Positions 1 through 11,779 of a stretch of 64,000 bases of DNA are shown here, one piece after another. The DNA is taken from the NCBI GenBank assembly GCA_018902385.1, contig JABSSW010000035.1, positions 62,001-126,000 of the forward strand, given 5' to 3'. The notes under the pieces were generated by a model, which saw only the letters and a program-made list of their open reading frames with translations, made no database searches and was not told the DNA's origin. The position numbers and the translations under genes were made by a program. Within the stretch, counting starts at the first letter, position 1; every line of letters starts with the position of its first letter. This DNA comes from Physcia stellaris (taxonomy: Eukaryota; Ascomycota; Lecanoromycetes; Caliciales; Physciaceae).

Positions 1-687
1 GGAGACCCGCCATTTCCCGTCCTCAGGATCTCTTTTCGGGAGATACAGGGGCCCAGTAACGATTCGCACGGAGGGGTAGTCATTGGTTAAGCGCCTGCAG
101 AAATCTTCGAAATGCGCCCAATAGTCTCGATTGAAGCCGTCGCCTACTTGTGGGCACATATTACTGAGGAGAAAGGTTTGGTCCAGCGCGTCCTGACTCC
201 ATTTGGCGTCCGCTGCGGGCACTTGATGACCCCTGTCGTAGCCTGAGCGACGATAGTCTTCTAGCTTCGCACGAAACTTAGAGGGTATGCTTTCATCTTC
301 AACGAAGTACGAGTGTCGGCGGTCGGCGTTGTTGGCTAATAGCGATGCAGGTGTAATGTGCTCGGCAACCCAAGCGGGGTTGCGCGTACGTCTGTCAAAA
401 GCGGAGGTTGTGGAAAGGGTAGGGTGAAGGTCCGACACAGGGCCTGGGAAGCCATATTGGAAGAGACCATTCGGATTCACTGGGGGAATGATTTCTTTGT
501 ACGGCTGCGCAGGAGCCGCCGGGATAGGGAGTGGTGCCGAAGAAGTCTTTGTTGAAGGTATAGAAGATGTTGATTGTGGAAGAGGGAGCGCATCACGCTG
601 TTTGCGCGATGAATATATGGCTGCTGTTACACTGGCGCCGGCGGCCGCTGACACTCCGGCAATGATAGCTAAAGTCGTCTTCGACAT
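1..687 (-). CDS. nuc1: Mitochondrial DNA/RNA non-specific nuclease, EndoG/Nuc1 type (3' end outside window)
   Basis: The reverse strand is open for 229 codons from an ATG at 687 to the left edge, so the C-terminus is missing. The product belongs to the EndoG/Nuc1 family, mitochondrial nucleases acting in DNA turnover and apoptosis-like death. The signature DRGH is visible at about residue 140 in the context SGYDRGHQVPAADAKW, where the His is the general base, followed by FLLSNMCPQ, which contains the metal-binding Asn region. The N-terminus is a short hydrophobic Ala-rich stretch starting MSKTTLAIIAGVSAAAGA, consistent with a mitochondrial inner-membrane or intermembrane-space anchor. A Pro/Ser-rich linker lies between it and the nuclease domain. 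The gene is transcribed away from the zinc transporter gene at 1130, with 442 bp between the two start codons. Family assignment is firm; completeness cannot be judged. Confidence 0.9.
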   Translation of the reverse strand, partial: MSKTTLAIIAGVSAAAGASVTAAIYSSRKQRDALPLPQSTSSIPSTKTSSAPLPIPAAPAQPYKEIIPPVNPNGLFQYGFPGPVSDLHPTLSTTSAFDRRTRNPAWVAEHITPASLLANNADRRHSYFVEDESIPSKFRAKLEDYRRSGYDRGHQVPAADAKWSQDALDQTFLLSNMCPQVGDGFNRDYWAHFEDFCRRLTNDYPSVRIVTGPLYLPKRDPEDGKWRVS

Positions 688-1129
688 ATTTGAAGCCTGG
701 AGATACAAGAGCGGAGGAAAGAGGAGAGTACTGTTCTTGAGTAGGCGCCTGTGGACTACAAGTACCTTACAGTTCGTCAGGCAGATGATCCTGCACGTGT
801 CATGAGGACGCGACTCGTGTTCCAACTAAGATCAAGTCGTGTTGAACCACAGCCAATCGATATCTCGTGCCGTAATCGATAACGCTAACGGAAGTAGCAG
901 CCGGTTGAACCGAGCTGGAGGACCTTGACTTGGCCCTTTAGAACTTTGCCGCTTTCGTCAACATCTCAACATTCATTGATTTTCTTGTCCATCTCCCTAT
1001 AGCTCGGTCCTCATCAATACTACTCCCTCTTAGCCCGTTCACCTCTAATCTGACTCTTCAGTTATGCGAACATCGTATCCATAGCCTGCAATTGGCAAAA
1101 AGCCCCAGAAGTACACAAATCTGGGCAAA
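688..1129. promoter_or_regulatory. Divergent intergenic region between nuc1 and the ZIP transporter
   Basis: These 442 bp separate two start codons pointing away from each other, so both promoters must lie here. A perfect CACGTG E-box, the usual target of fungal bHLH factors, occurs at 794-799, closer to nuc1. No other site is convincing, and function of the E-box is inferred from its sequence alone. Confidence 0.4.
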
Positions 1130-2733
1130 ATGGTGGTCCCAAATGACACCAGAGGTTGGATTATGACCTGTGTAAGCGGTATCGCTTGCATCGTAGGTTC
1201 AAGTATAATATGTGTGGATCTTATCATACAACGTATACCTTCGAAACGGAATTTCCGGATACAGGACAGTGATGCTTTTCTTTCAGCTTCTCTCAGTCTG
1301 AGTTCTGGCGTCATGGTAAGTCCCTTGTTCTGATATGAGACGTCTCACATTTGATCGGAACTCAGCTCTTCTCCTCGTTGTATAGCATGCTTCCCTCGGC
1401 TAGTGGCTCTTTGGAGGCTGGAGGTCTTTCTCCCAGACCCGCGGCATTCGCGGTCATTGGCTGCTTTCTCGGCGGCGTTGTAGGAATACAACTTATCTCT
1501 CGCCTCCTGCATCGTTATATTCCTTCCCACGTTGTGAACTGCGACGATACCCACAACAAGCGTGAACAAGACATAGGCGCCGGCAGGCCGCATGATCATC
1601 GTAGGCCGGAAATCAGTCAAACTCACACATCTGACAGTGCGAGTTCGGAAGATACGCCCTTGCTCTCTAGAGCAGATCTTGACTTCAAGCCGAGGCTCTC
1701 ACAACGGTCGATGTCCGCCTACCAGGAAGTGGATGGGAAGCCGAGCACCGCTTACTTTACTCCTCAACCAGGTCAGAAACCTAGTTTGCAAAGCCGTCTA
1801 AGCAGTATCATGTCTGCACGGACTACTTTATGCGACCGAAACGGCCCTTGCCATGGCTATTTGGATCCTTCTGCCAAAAATTGCTCCAAGGCATTGAATA
1901 GGAATTTCTCGTCGAATCCCGTGCGATTTTCGGATACTGGCTCCCAACCTCGGACTACCCTACTGCGTACCGCCACGGAGCCTCATTCAGAAGCTACTTC
2001 AGCAGTATCAACCAATCTTCCCGAGGAAGCAGGGTATTGGCCATCAAGATCCCAAATTCGGTCGGAGGAGTCAAGACAAACCATGTTCCGAGGCTACTCC
2101 GGACACCATAATTTAAACGGCCATGGCTACCGTTCCAGTGCCGAGGAGGAATCTTATGACCCGGAAAGTAATCTTGATGGCGGAGGAGCTCATAAAGCTA
2201 CGGGAGAGGATCCGGCAAATAACTCCAGCCAAGGTCACCATCATCACGTCCCGACTAATGCTTTTCTCGCTATTGGGCTCCAAACATCGATCGCTATTGC
2301 GTTGCACAAACTTCCCGAAGGCTTCATCACCTATGCCACAAATCATGCGAACCCAGAATTGGGGTTCAGCGTCTTCATGGCCCTGTTCATACATAACATC
2401 ACGGAAGGCTTTGCATTGGCCCTTCCGCTATACCTAGCCATCAGTAGCAGGTGGAAAGCCATGTTCTGGAGCTCAATACTCGGGGGCGCAAGCCAGCCTC
2501 TTGGTGCAGGCATCGCTGCGTTGTGGTTCAAAGCAGCTGGAAGAGGGACTCATGCCCCTGGCCAGACAGTCTATGGCTGCATGTTCGCGATCACAGCGGG
2601 TATCATGGCTAGTGTGGCCCTACAGCTATTCTCTGAGAGCCTAGGGTTGGCGCACAACCGGACTCTGTGTATTGCCTTTTCTTTTCTCGGGATGGGTATA
2701 CTGGGGGTTAGTTTCGCTTTGACTGCAAGCTAG
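1130..2733 (+). CDS. ZRT3: ZIP-family zinc transporter, Zrt3-like
   Basis: Two exons, 1130-1315 and 1366-2733, joined across a 50-bp intron (GTAAGT..CTCAG), give 517 residues. The join restores the first conserved ZIP helix, reading SLSSGVMLFSSLYSMLP. A long hydrophilic Ser-rich loop (about residues 115-370) ends in a His cluster, GHHHHVP, just before the metal-binding helices. The two key ZIP motifs follow: ALHKLPEGF in TM4 and HNITEGFALALP in TM5, whose His and Glu residues bind zinc. The remaining helices run to the C-terminus. In yeast the Zrt3 branch releases zinc from the vacuole to the cytosol; that localisation is inferred by family here. The start at 1130 is the first ATG in frame with the conserved helix. 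Confidence 0.88.
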
Positions 2734-5720
2734 AGATTGCCGGATAGCACCGAGCTATACATTGCCATATTTTGTATGATTGAGGAGAATTTGGTTACTC
2801 CTGAGCGTGGCGTACGGAGACGGGAATTGTTATATTTGGACCATCGGCGATACCTGAATCGCCGTCATCTCAGGTCGCCATCATAGACTAAGTTCAGTTT
2901 AGGAAAGATCTACTTTACTGTGTCACACATTGGTTTGTCTCGCTCATCATCCACTGTACGCAAGAACATTTTGCATCTTAATAGGTATACTCTTGCTGCT
3001 AGCCATGTTTCTTAAGGTCTGCGACCACACGGCTAAACTGATCAGTGACGTTATTCTATGACCGAATACTCTTTACCTGGGTCGCTGTTGCATGACCAAA
3101 TACCTGGTTCGCTAATGAAACCCTGTAATATGTTGATACGCTTGAGCAGACTCTCGAAGGTTTAAAGAGGCTCTATATAGTCCGCAGTTCGTAGGTAGTG
3201 ACAGAGGTCAGATACTAATCCGATGCTACTATTGTTGGAGGCATAGGATCCAAACCCAATAATTTCGGTTCACGTACGAGCCGTGGGACTGCACACATCT
3301 TAAAGCGCAGAGAATGAACCAATTCGAAGCCAGGAAAACTTAAAGCGCTATATGGATAGTGTAGAGCAATCCACTCACTTAAGCAGGATAAATGATCCTT
3401 GTCCGTCGTGTTCTCCTCTTGGCATCAGTCGGTTGCTATCAAATGGTCGACGGAGGTGCTGACTGTCTATATCTTAGCCTTTTGAGAATATATCGCTTGA
3501 GGAATTTGGTTTGTCGCCCATTTCGCCCCGGACAGAACTGAGTTCCGAGATTATGCCTACATCAACGTCCCAAACCCCACTGAAAATACCTTGGGCAAAC
3601 GGTAGTCCGATCTGGGAAGAACATTGAGTCACAAAGCTCCATTCAAACCACTGGATGTTCTGGATTCCAAAGACATGGTCTGACGAGTGGTCCATATCTT
3701 TCATCGGCGTATATTTATGTTGGGGGTGAGTGTCCGTTGGGAAGAGAGAGCACGGATTGAGAGTTGTCATTCAGGATCTTTTTCAGCGTGTGAGGGCTTG
3801 TCTGGGCAGCCTCTGCATTCGAATAATGGGGACGACCTTTTCCCCCGTTACATCGGTATTTACTGTGATCAGAACGACTTTTGGAGCCAAGTTGTCCTTG
3901 GAGTTATGACTTCCTTATCCGCGACCTCCCTACACTGGGCTTTAGAGCTGGAATCTTGCTTGCAGGACCACTAACTTCAGAAGCATCACTTCCCGACTGA
4001 GTTTGTTCTACTAGTAATGTACTTGATTGTAGTGCATCGTTTTCTCTCAGGTGTTTAGGTGCCAGTGTATCCTTGTCGGTCTCTCTATGTCCAGTTCTGG
4101 CGCGCTGGCAACCTCGTTGTTAGGAATTTTGACAGACATCACGCCCTCTCAACCTACTGTAGGTGGAATTCCAATGGAAATCTCTTCTCTGCCTTCCAAA
4201 TTTCCGAGAATAAGAGACATTAGAGTAGAGTCGAAATATGGAGAGATCTTATGGCTAAGAGATGTGCGTCGTACAAAGCAGTCAACCCCGCCCAAGCCGA
4301 GAAAAGGCTGCCAAAGACCTCCGTGTCCTTGAGGCACAATAGAACACAAGGACGGTCATTTCGCTTGTAAGGGCCTGATGGAGGAGGAATATAAGACGTC
4401 AACGGAGATGTTACGACGGCTGTGGATATTTCAGTTCTCAATTAGCTTTTTACTCTCCACTTCCTCCAGCAGTGGCGTTCGATCTTGAAAAAGAAAGATA
4501 CAATAGCGGTAGAGAGCACAATGCACCGCGGAGTTAGCCCCCAGCGGTGATTGAGGGATTCTTCAGGTCCTGTCATTGGCCAATTGCGACAGATAACTAG
4601 CAATATATAAATATGAGGAAGGTTTTCCTATTTTTGAGGTAGCGCTCTACCCGAGTCGCACAGTGATGCATCGTTGAGTCATAAATTATGCGGCCAAGCC
4701 TGTTGTGTCTGGTCATGAAGAATGGAATCCATTCAACGTGGGTCACGAAAAACTCCGAATCAGAGCATGACATATGATCCTCCATTTCTAGAAGTTTGCG
4801 GAAGCAAGCATTCAGCCGATGACCGTAGACTTTCGGCCGGTTGATCTGAGTAAACTGACCCGATCGCACGAGTGATTGAGAATCAGCTTCTTCGACATGG
4901 GTACTATTGTCACGTAATACATCCCGTCAGCAGGATATCTTAGTGGAGGTATAGTTCTTAGGCGACTGGTGACTCTTTTCATCTTATTTTTACAAAATTT
5001 AGATTCTTATCAAATTCATGATAGCATGCCACATCCGGCCTGACTTGTTAACAGCTGTGCGATCAGAGAACTTGAACGTGCAATGGAATTTGCCAACCTG
5101 GCATCTAGAACGCGCGAGAACAGCGGCAAGTCAGTTGCAAGAAGCGATCGGGGTATTACATGTTGGTCTGGTGCAGACATTGCGTACCACATTTGATGAA
5201 AGAGAGCACTCATCAGGACACTACCTCGAATGTGAGTTGTTGATCTGGAAAAGTGAGTCATTCTATTCGGGCTCAATATAGGGAATTGGGAGAGGTGATG
5301 GCGATGACAAAGAAGCTGCTTTCGCCTTTGCGAATCCAGACATGCGTGCCACGTTTGGTCTCGATGTATTATTGAGAGCCCGGCAGCTCAATCCTAAAGA
5401 ACCCTATTACCGCAACATGAGGTCTTGAGCTATCTGGTAGCTGCTCGACCACTAGACTCGGTCCGTCACTTTCATCCCGTCAAGGAAGTTTTCCACAGCT
5501 TGGATCAGCCACGGCATATACCACTATTTGATACGAAACGCCAAGACATTATTCCTTTCCTAAGATAATTGGAAAGACATAAGGTAGGATCTTATGAGAA
5601 CGGCAATAATTTCTTTGTAGATGGCTCTCATCTCCCTTCGGGTCACTATCAGAGCCCTTCTCGATAAGCTCGTTCGGCAGCACGACACATAATGGTCGAC
5701 TCCCTGGACGTCGATCCAGA
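2734..5720. other. 3-kb intergenic region without a recognisable gene
   Basis: Only short open stretches are present. The most protein-like are 4597-4869 on the minus strand (90 codons), 3474-3770 minus (98 codons) and 5018-5281 plus (87 codons, continuing in another frame to about 5425). None shows a domain I recognise and I could not join them with convincing splice sites. They may be relics of decayed genes or chance. Confidence 0.5.
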
Positions 5721-7037
5721 TCACTCATCCGCAAAGGACGTGGGAGGAACTTTTCCAGGACTCGGAGTCCATAGCTCAGGATTCCTCGCATACGGTGGCA
5801 ACTCTTCGGAAGGACCTGCAGCCTCGTATGCTGGAGTGTCAGGAACCGTTGCTTGGGGAGAAGCTATGTTATGTTGGAGCTCGCCTATCCATTCTCCATC
5901 CAGAAGTTTGAACGTATGTGACACAAAGTCGGCTTTGAAGCTTCTCCTGCCACATTCAAATGCTACCTTGACCCTCAGTCTGTAGTGCAATTCCAAATTG
6001 AATGTGGAGAACGAGGGATCCAGACGACTAAAACCGGAAGTTTTGCCTAACTTCAAATTCATGATGGTTCCCAAGTCCAGGCGCCCACTAATTGGTAATG
6101 GATGCACTATGGTTTCCATGGCGCTAATAGTTATCTCCTCATCCCAGCACTCCTCTCTATCCCCTTCGCTGAAGAGGCTCGAGAATCCATCGTTGACACA
6201 CCGCACAGCCCCACGGGCTTGAAGATGCACCTTCACGCTTTTCAATAATAGAGTAGGCGAGTCAGGTGACGTGGACCTTTCCAGATCATGCTCTGCACTC
6301 AAATATAGAGGCAGCGCCTGCCCGCAAACCCCCACAGTAGCCATATCGACTGTGAGTTTGAACGAAGCTGATGGCTTTTGTGACCCCAACGACAAGAGCC
6401 TCTCTTTCACAGTCAGACTTCGCGTTGCGTACTCAGGCAGCAAGTGCATGCTTTGGCACACGAACCGCTCTTGAAAGGTACACATCTGCGGGTTAGGATG
6501 GGCCTCATCTCTCGGTCTGACATACAGCAGCTCCTTGACCGTTGAGCTTTGTGATGCTGAGAATGGACCTGAATTATGCTTGTATAGAGTCGCTTCAAGC
6601 TGGTAACTCACATAACCACTTTTCCTAGTCTGAAATCCGCGCTCGGCCAACGTATACGTCGAAGGCAAAGGCTGACTGACATCATCATGGAAAGAGCCAG
6701 AGTAGAGCTGATGGTGAACTGGCTGGAATCTATCTCCATGACTGTTTCCACAAGTGGCTGGGAAACGGAAAGAGAAAGGCCAGCTATGCTCGTTTGAGTG
6801 AAGAGTATGAGGACCACTGAAAAGCTTTTGAGTATACTCGAACAGGTACACGCGGCCCCTGTATGTGGAGCTGCCATTGTTGCCACGTGAGACCACGATT
6901 TTTGATTTGCACTGCCCGGAAAAAACGATGCTTATGTGGCTGACATCGACATCGCCTGTGCCGATCAGGGTTACGGTGCCCGTGACAGTAGAGTTGGGTC
7001 CGTAGCGTTGGACAGGAATGTCGATCCGAAGGGACAT
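5721..7037 (-). CDS. Arrestin-fold protein (alpha-arrestin-like trafficking adaptor)
   Basis: Single-exon gene of 438 residues starting at the ATG at 7037; an in-frame ATG at 7124 would add 29 Cys/Phe-rich residues that look like leader rather than arrestin fold. The N-terminal beta-sandwich pattern is clear: SLRIDIPVQRYGPNSTVTG opens the first strands and SISIVFSGQCKSK-like strands follow, ending in WPFSFRFPA. A second beta-rich half starts near residue 240. The C-terminal tail contains ELPPYARNPELW, an LPxY/PPxY-like motif of the sort that recruits Rsp5/NEDD4 ubiquitin ligases. Family members link plasma-membrane transporters or pH-sensing receptors to ubiquitination and endocytosis. The substrate cannot be predicted, and the sequence is shorter than most fungal Art proteins. 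Confidence 0.75.
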   Translation of the reverse strand: MSLRIDIPVQRYGPNSTVTGTVTLIGTGDVDVSHISIVFSGQCKSKIVVSRGNNGSSTYRGRVYLFEYTQKLFSGPHTLHSNEHSWPFSFRFPATCGNSHGDRFQPVHHQLYSGSFHDDVSQPLPSTYTLAERGFQTRKSGYVSYQLEATLYKHNSGPFSASQSSTVKELLYVRPRDEAHPNPQMCTFQERFVCQSMHLLPEYATRSLTVKERLLSLGSQKPSASFKLTVDMATVGVCGQALPLYLSAEHDLERSTSPDSPTLLLKSVKVHLQARGAVRCVNDGFSSLFSEGDREECWDEEITISAMETIVHPLPISGRLDLGTIMNLKLGKTSGFSRLDPSFSTFNLELHYRLRVKVAFECGRRSFKADFVSHTFKLLDGEWIGELQHNIASPQATVPDTPAYEAAGPSEELPPYARNPELWTPSPGKVPPTSFADE

Positions 7038-8487
7038 GATTGAGTGTTTCGCAAAGCTACAGGATACTACAGTGTGATCATGGAAAGTACATATACAGAC
7101 AAAAGAGAATGGACAGATGTGCAAAATGAATGCAAGAGCCGGAGGTAGACTGATGTTGAGATTAAAGACAAGGCTGCCTCCAGGCGTTGGTAACTATCGG
7201 TTGAGGAAGCTGCTATCGACTGTTGTGTAATCTGGGTTTGATCGCCTGCCGAAGAACGATGGCATGACTTGCTACTGCCCCTGATCAGAGATTCAAACAT
7301 TCAAAGAGTATGGGGCAGATATTTGGCAGACCTCGATGAGAGTATTGCATGAAAAGAGAATCTCGAGCTGAAGAGCTTCACTTCCTTACTGCAAAACTGA
7401 CCATACGGGAACGATAGACAAAAGCGCCCATGTCGGCGACAACTTCTTAATGTCTGCGGAATAGACGAGAAACATGTTCGTTCTTGCCTACGAAAAGGAG
7501 AAAGTAACTAATGTGGCTGTTTTCGGGGGAAAGAGGCACAGCATTTAGAACTCCGCAGCTACCTGCCTTCCACCACGGATTGACTTATCGTAGCAGCTGG
7601 AAGATAAGGTAACAACAGCGACGAAGATGTTGGACCATCACTTTCAAAGACCCTACGATTTCCAGACTTGAAGATCAGAGCTTCATTATCGGGGCTCATG
7701 TCACGTTGCTATCAACCGGTCCTGTCAAATTGGAGTCGTCCCTCGCGTTGCTCCTGCCGACTGCCGTGAAACATGCTTGCAGAAAGAGCCTTCAGCGTCT
7801 CATCTCTGGCCAGGAGTGTCTCATCTCTAGTCAGGTACGCAAGTCGCTTGCCGGAGAATTGTCTCGATGATTAGCGTCCCTTTTGTCGGAATTGTACTAT
7901 TGCAGTCAAGGGTGTTTAAGCCATTCTTTCCATAGGCGAGAGGAGAGAGGAGAGATGCTCTCTCCGAGGGAGTTTTGCTTGGTGGCGGGGCAGAGCGCTT
8001 GGCTGGAAGGAGTTTAGAAGGTGGATCGGCAAAGGATATCGCTCAAGGCGCTTCAGGACATTCCCCTCCTTTGAGAAGCTGGAGGTTAGCATTGGAGAGA
8101 GAGAGAGAACTCAAATCACACGCAAGCTTCCTCGCTCTTACTTGCAATTCAATCGTCTCTCGACTCGGTCCTGCACTTTTCCCCTCTCAGTCAATTACCC
8201 TGCTCCTTTTAGCTTCTTGAAACACCTTGCACAGACCGGCACATCCCTTGTGCCTGCTCCAGCTTTCGTTGCCAGTTGAACAACCATCGCTTTGACCGTC
8301 AATACCCTCCCAAGTCAACGCGGAACTTCTCATAGCAAGCCGCCTCCTAGTAATCTTTCGGAAGTAAGGCCACTGGATTGTGGAACATCTACCCATGCGG
8401 CAGTTGCATACCCGCAAATACCCTGGATAGGAATCTTCACTTTCACGTCACTCTGCTAAACCGAGCGACCTCGTTCTTTCCTTCATC
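7038..8487. other. Long 5' region of the protein kinase A gene
   Basis: These 1.45 kb separate two divergent start codons. The part nearest the kinase (about 8140-8480) is rich in C and T runs, typical of fungal promoters and leaders, and contains several small upstream reading frames such as 7975-8220. A GAGA-rich stretch lies at 7935-7960 and again at 8095-8110. I see no protein-coding gene in it. Confidence 0.5.
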
Positions 8488-10057
8488 ATGACCCTCGGAT
8501 TCCTCAAGAAGAAGAAGACCAGGGAAGGCGGGGGTCCAAATTCCCCAAACTCGCCTGTTGCTGACTCGCCTACGTCTGGTGGCTGGAAGGAATCGGCTGG
8601 CTCAACTTCTTCCCACACATTGGAATCGACTCTATCACACGCCAGTAACAAGAGCGAAGCGACAAGGCCAGTGTCACAAGGCCCTCTGTCTGGTCAATCC
8701 TTCAACGCAACAACGCGGAGCGCAGGGCAAGATCCATTGGCGCCCTCGAACTCGAACCAGAACGGTCCAAATATCAACAATATAGTCAGTCCATCACAGA
8801 CCGATGGTGCTGCTCCATCCCAGTCCACCAATAAGTCCAACGGTGCACGATCAACGCCTGCTCAAATGGCCTCGAACACGACTACTTTGACCGGAGCACC
8901 GGCCGTGCGGGCTACGAAAGGCAAGTATTCCTTGACGGACTTCGCTCTCCAGAGGACGTTAGGAACGGGCAGCTTCGGTCGAGTACATCTTGTGCAGTCC
9001 AACCACAATCAACGTTTCTATGCTATTAAAGTCCTAAAAAAGGCGCAGGTCGTCAAGATGAAGCAGGTGGAACACACAAACGATGAGCGAAAGATGCTGC
9101 AAAAGTGCAAGCATGCATTCCTGGTGACTCTGTGGGGGACATTTCAAGACTCAAAGAATTTATACATGGTTATGGATTTCGTTGAGGGTGGAGAGCTCTT
9201 CAGTCTTCTGCGCAAGTCACAGGTTAGTCACAAAGACCATTTTGCTTGCAATGGTGGGCGAATCGTTTTTTAGAATAGACTTGCTTATGCCGTTGAAGCG
9301 TTTCCCAAACCCGGTTGCCAAATTTTACGCAGCGGAGGTCACTCTGGCCCTTGACTATCTGCATTCCATGCATATAATATACCGAGATCTAAAGCCTGAG
9401 AATCTATTGCTGGATAGACATGGGCATTTGAAGATTACCGATTTCGGTTTTGCGAAGGAGGTACCTGACATCACATGGACGCTTTGCGGAACTCCCGACT
9501 ACCTAGCCCCGGAAGTGGTAGCATCGAAAGGATACAACAAGTCCGTGGACTGGTAAGAATTCTTCGTTGAGGAGCTCCTAAAGAATTGGTCTAACATGAT
9601 CATAGGTGGTCATTGGGCATTCTAATATTCGAAATGCTTTGCGGCTTTACTCCGTTCTGGGATGGAGGATCCCCAATGAAGATCTACGAGAATATTCTCA
9701 AAGGCCGTGTCAAATATCCTCCATACATCCACCCTGATGCTCAAGATCTCCTGCAGAGGCTCATCACTCCCGACCTAACCAAACGCCTAGGTAACTTGCA
9801 TGGAGGCTCGAAGGATGTCATGCAGCACGCGTGGTTTCAAGAAGTGACCTGGGATCGGCTCGCGAAGAAGGACATTGATGCCCCATACGTGCCTCCGGTC
9901 CAAGGTGGAGTAGGAGATGCTAGTCAATTCGACAAGTACCCAGAAGAGACTGAAAGATATGGTGCCCATGGCGACGATCCGTAAGACCTACATCCAACAT
10001 CGCACTACCAGCGTACTGATTCTGAATAGACACGGACATCTTTTCAAGGATTTTTGA
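8488..10057 (+). CDS. pkaC: cAMP-dependent protein kinase (PKA) catalytic subunit
   Basis: Four exons, 8488-9222, 9299-9552, 9606-9980 and 10030-10057, give 463 residues; all three introns are GT-AG. About 150 low-complexity Ser/Asn/Gln residues precede the kinase domain, as in other filamentous fungal PKA subunits. Visible kinase motifs are the glycine loop LGTGSFGRV (about residue 157), the catalytic lysine in YAIKVLKK, the catalytic loop [10 protein letters not shown] (about 273), DFGFAKE with the magnesium-binding Asp, the activation-loop Thr in [13 protein letters not shown], and the AGC-kinase C-terminal hydrophobic motif ending in HLFKDF, which is encoded across the last tiny exon. The enzyme is released from its regulatory subunit by cAMP and controls growth, conidiation and carbon sensing in fungi. 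Assignment is very secure. Confidence 0.95.
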
Positions 10058-10532
10058 TCAGCGCTGGACGAAGGCGCCCTAATCATTACATTCTTGGCGA
10101 CTGGAGGTGCTTTCGGAATTCTATGAGTGAAAATGAGAAATGCGAACGATAATGGCCTTTTGGATGGGCTGCGCTGTGGGTCGCTTTGGCCGACTGTTCA
10201 GGGTTGGACAACGGGCGGCGCAGAAATTGGCTCCCTTGGGCGGCGTATTCTTATACACCTTTCAGGATACTCTAAGCCTGTGTATTTGTTATTTCGCTTG
10301 ATTTTGAGCCACTATTGTCATATCAATGGTGTGCCGCTGCTTTACTAACGAGTTTTGAAAGTATGCTGCACCATTTTGAACCGAAGCTTCGCGAGCCGTC
10401 CAAAGCTACATACTGACATCGAATAAGAAATAAGTACGCCTACAATGACGCTGAAGCGATAGTTTAATTTTGAATATCACCTTTGCTGGACACGAAGCTG
10501 GGATTAAAGGGACTCTGTTTTCCTTAGACGTA
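10058..10532. other. Convergent 3' intergenic region
   Basis: The 475 bp between the stop codons of the PKA gene and the minus-strand NFKBIL1-like gene should hold both polyadenylation sites. No reading frame of note is present. Confidence 0.5.
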
Positions 10533-11456
10533 TCATTGGTTACGAGTGGTTGACCAGAGTTTGTCGACGATCTGAAAAACTGCGGTGATGGTTTTCATCG
10601 TTTCCTTATCAATAGTGCCATTCCCAGCCTTTTGTTGGACTTTATCCGGATGCCATCTCACTCTCTCTAGTTTCAACAAACCAATATCGTTCATGTCTGT
10701 GGCTGAACGCGGCGCATGTCTGAAGAATCGCTCGATTTCCTCCTCATTCACGTCCTGCCACAACCCTGAGAGCACAGGCCACGGGATACGTTTTCTGATA
10801 GGCGTTCCTGGAGGTGTCCCTGCATCTCCATCGACTCGCTGTGTAAATTGTTCCCATCCTTTCAGATACTCTGTCCACCGGCTTTTCCACCTCGCCTTGC
10901 GCCTCCGCTCCTCACCTCGCCTCAACGCCTCTTCAACCCCCTTCTCCAACCGTCTGCCTTCCTCATCTAGCCTCTTACGCCTGCTCTTCTCTTCGTCCCG
11001 TCTTCTCCGTTCCTCAAGGATATGCTGATGAGACTTCTCCCACATCTTCGCGCGCACGTACGTGACGTACTCTTCATCGGTCATTATGTCTATATTCTCC
11101 GCTGCTGCGTCATCTGCGGCAGTGTTTGTGCTGTGCTTTGACCTTGGCCTAGGGTAGTTGTGGATCGGTTGTCCGTACACACCTTCCCAGTATGCAGCCC
11201 CTTCATCGTCTGCTAGGGCGTCGAAGAGGGATTCTCGGAATGCTGCCTCAGGATCTAGAAATGAGGGAGCGAAAGATTCGTTCTCATCCATGGGATTTAT
11301 CTTATGACGTTTTGAGCGATGGTGGTGTCGATGATGGTGGTGACGGTGCGAGCGAGACGAAGAAGATAGTGAGGGTGAGCGAGAGGCTTTCCTTGATGAG
11401 GCAGATTTAAAGCGGAATGGTTTGGAGTTGATGGGGGGGTCATCGTGACCTGTCAT
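10533..11456 (-). CDS. NFKBIL1-like conserved protein with degenerate J-type C-terminus
   Basis: Single exon, 307 residues. The N-terminus is Ser/Arg/His-rich, including a run RHHHHRHHHR that suggests nuclear location or RNA binding. The middle (about residues 120-205) is a highly charged Arg/Glu coiled coil. The C-terminus contains RVRWHPDKVQQ, an HPD tripeptide in the setting of a J-like helix pair, preceded by IPWPVLSG. This order matches the fungal relatives of human NFKBIL1 (I-kappa-B-like), whose molecular role is poorly defined and has been linked to mRNA processing. The gene is divergent from the NSRP1-like splicing gene 323 bp away, so shared expression is possible. Confidence 0.62.
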   Translation of the reverse strand: MTGHDDPPINSKPFRFKSASSRKASRSPSLSSSSRSHRHHHHRHHHRSKRHKINPMDENESFAPSFLDPEAAFRESLFDALADDEGAAYWEGVYGQPIHNYPRPRSKHSTNTAADDAAAENIDIMTDEEYVTYVRAKMWEKSHQHILEERRRRDEEKSRRKRLDEEGRRLEKGVEEALRRGEERRRKARWKSRWTEYLKGWEQFTQRVDGDAGTPPGTPIRKRIPWPVLSGLWQDVNEEEIERFFRHAPRSATDMNDIGLLKLERVRWHPDKVQQKAGNGTIDKETMKTITAVFQIVDKLWSTTRNQ

Positions 11457-11779
11457 TGTAGGAGAGGCTATATATGACCTTTGGCATTAGTGGTGCTGAT
11501 GGGATGCTTCTACTTCATTCTCATGAGATAATTGCGATCGATGATGACCTCTTGCCTTACTCGTAGTTTGGAGCGATAGGTGGGTATGTAAGTATCAGCA
11601 GTGGGTGGGCCTCCGTACGGAGTATTTGGGTTTCTTGCAGGGATCTGGCTTATCTTATCCTCTAGCGTATGCCAAGAGTGAGATCTCGCGCTACAGAGCC
11701 TGGCAACGAGAGCCAATGGGGTAACCAAGTGAAAAGTTGAACCTGAAGTTCCCTTACCGTCATTGACAGCTGTGCAACA
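11457..11779. promoter_or_regulatory. Divergent promoter between NFKBIL1-like and NSRP1-like genes
   Basis: Only 323 bp separate two start codons pointing outward, so this interval must serve both genes. I see no standard TATA box at a useful distance. Confidence 0.4.

Noticed and set aside
7037-7124. Upstream ATG extending the arrestin gene by 29 residues
   Set aside because: The extension is Cys/Phe/His-rich and unlike the arrestin fold, which begins right at the second ATG.
10585-11028. 147-codon plus-strand frame
   Set aside because: Shadow of the Arg/Glu-rich coiled coil of the NFKBIL1-like gene.
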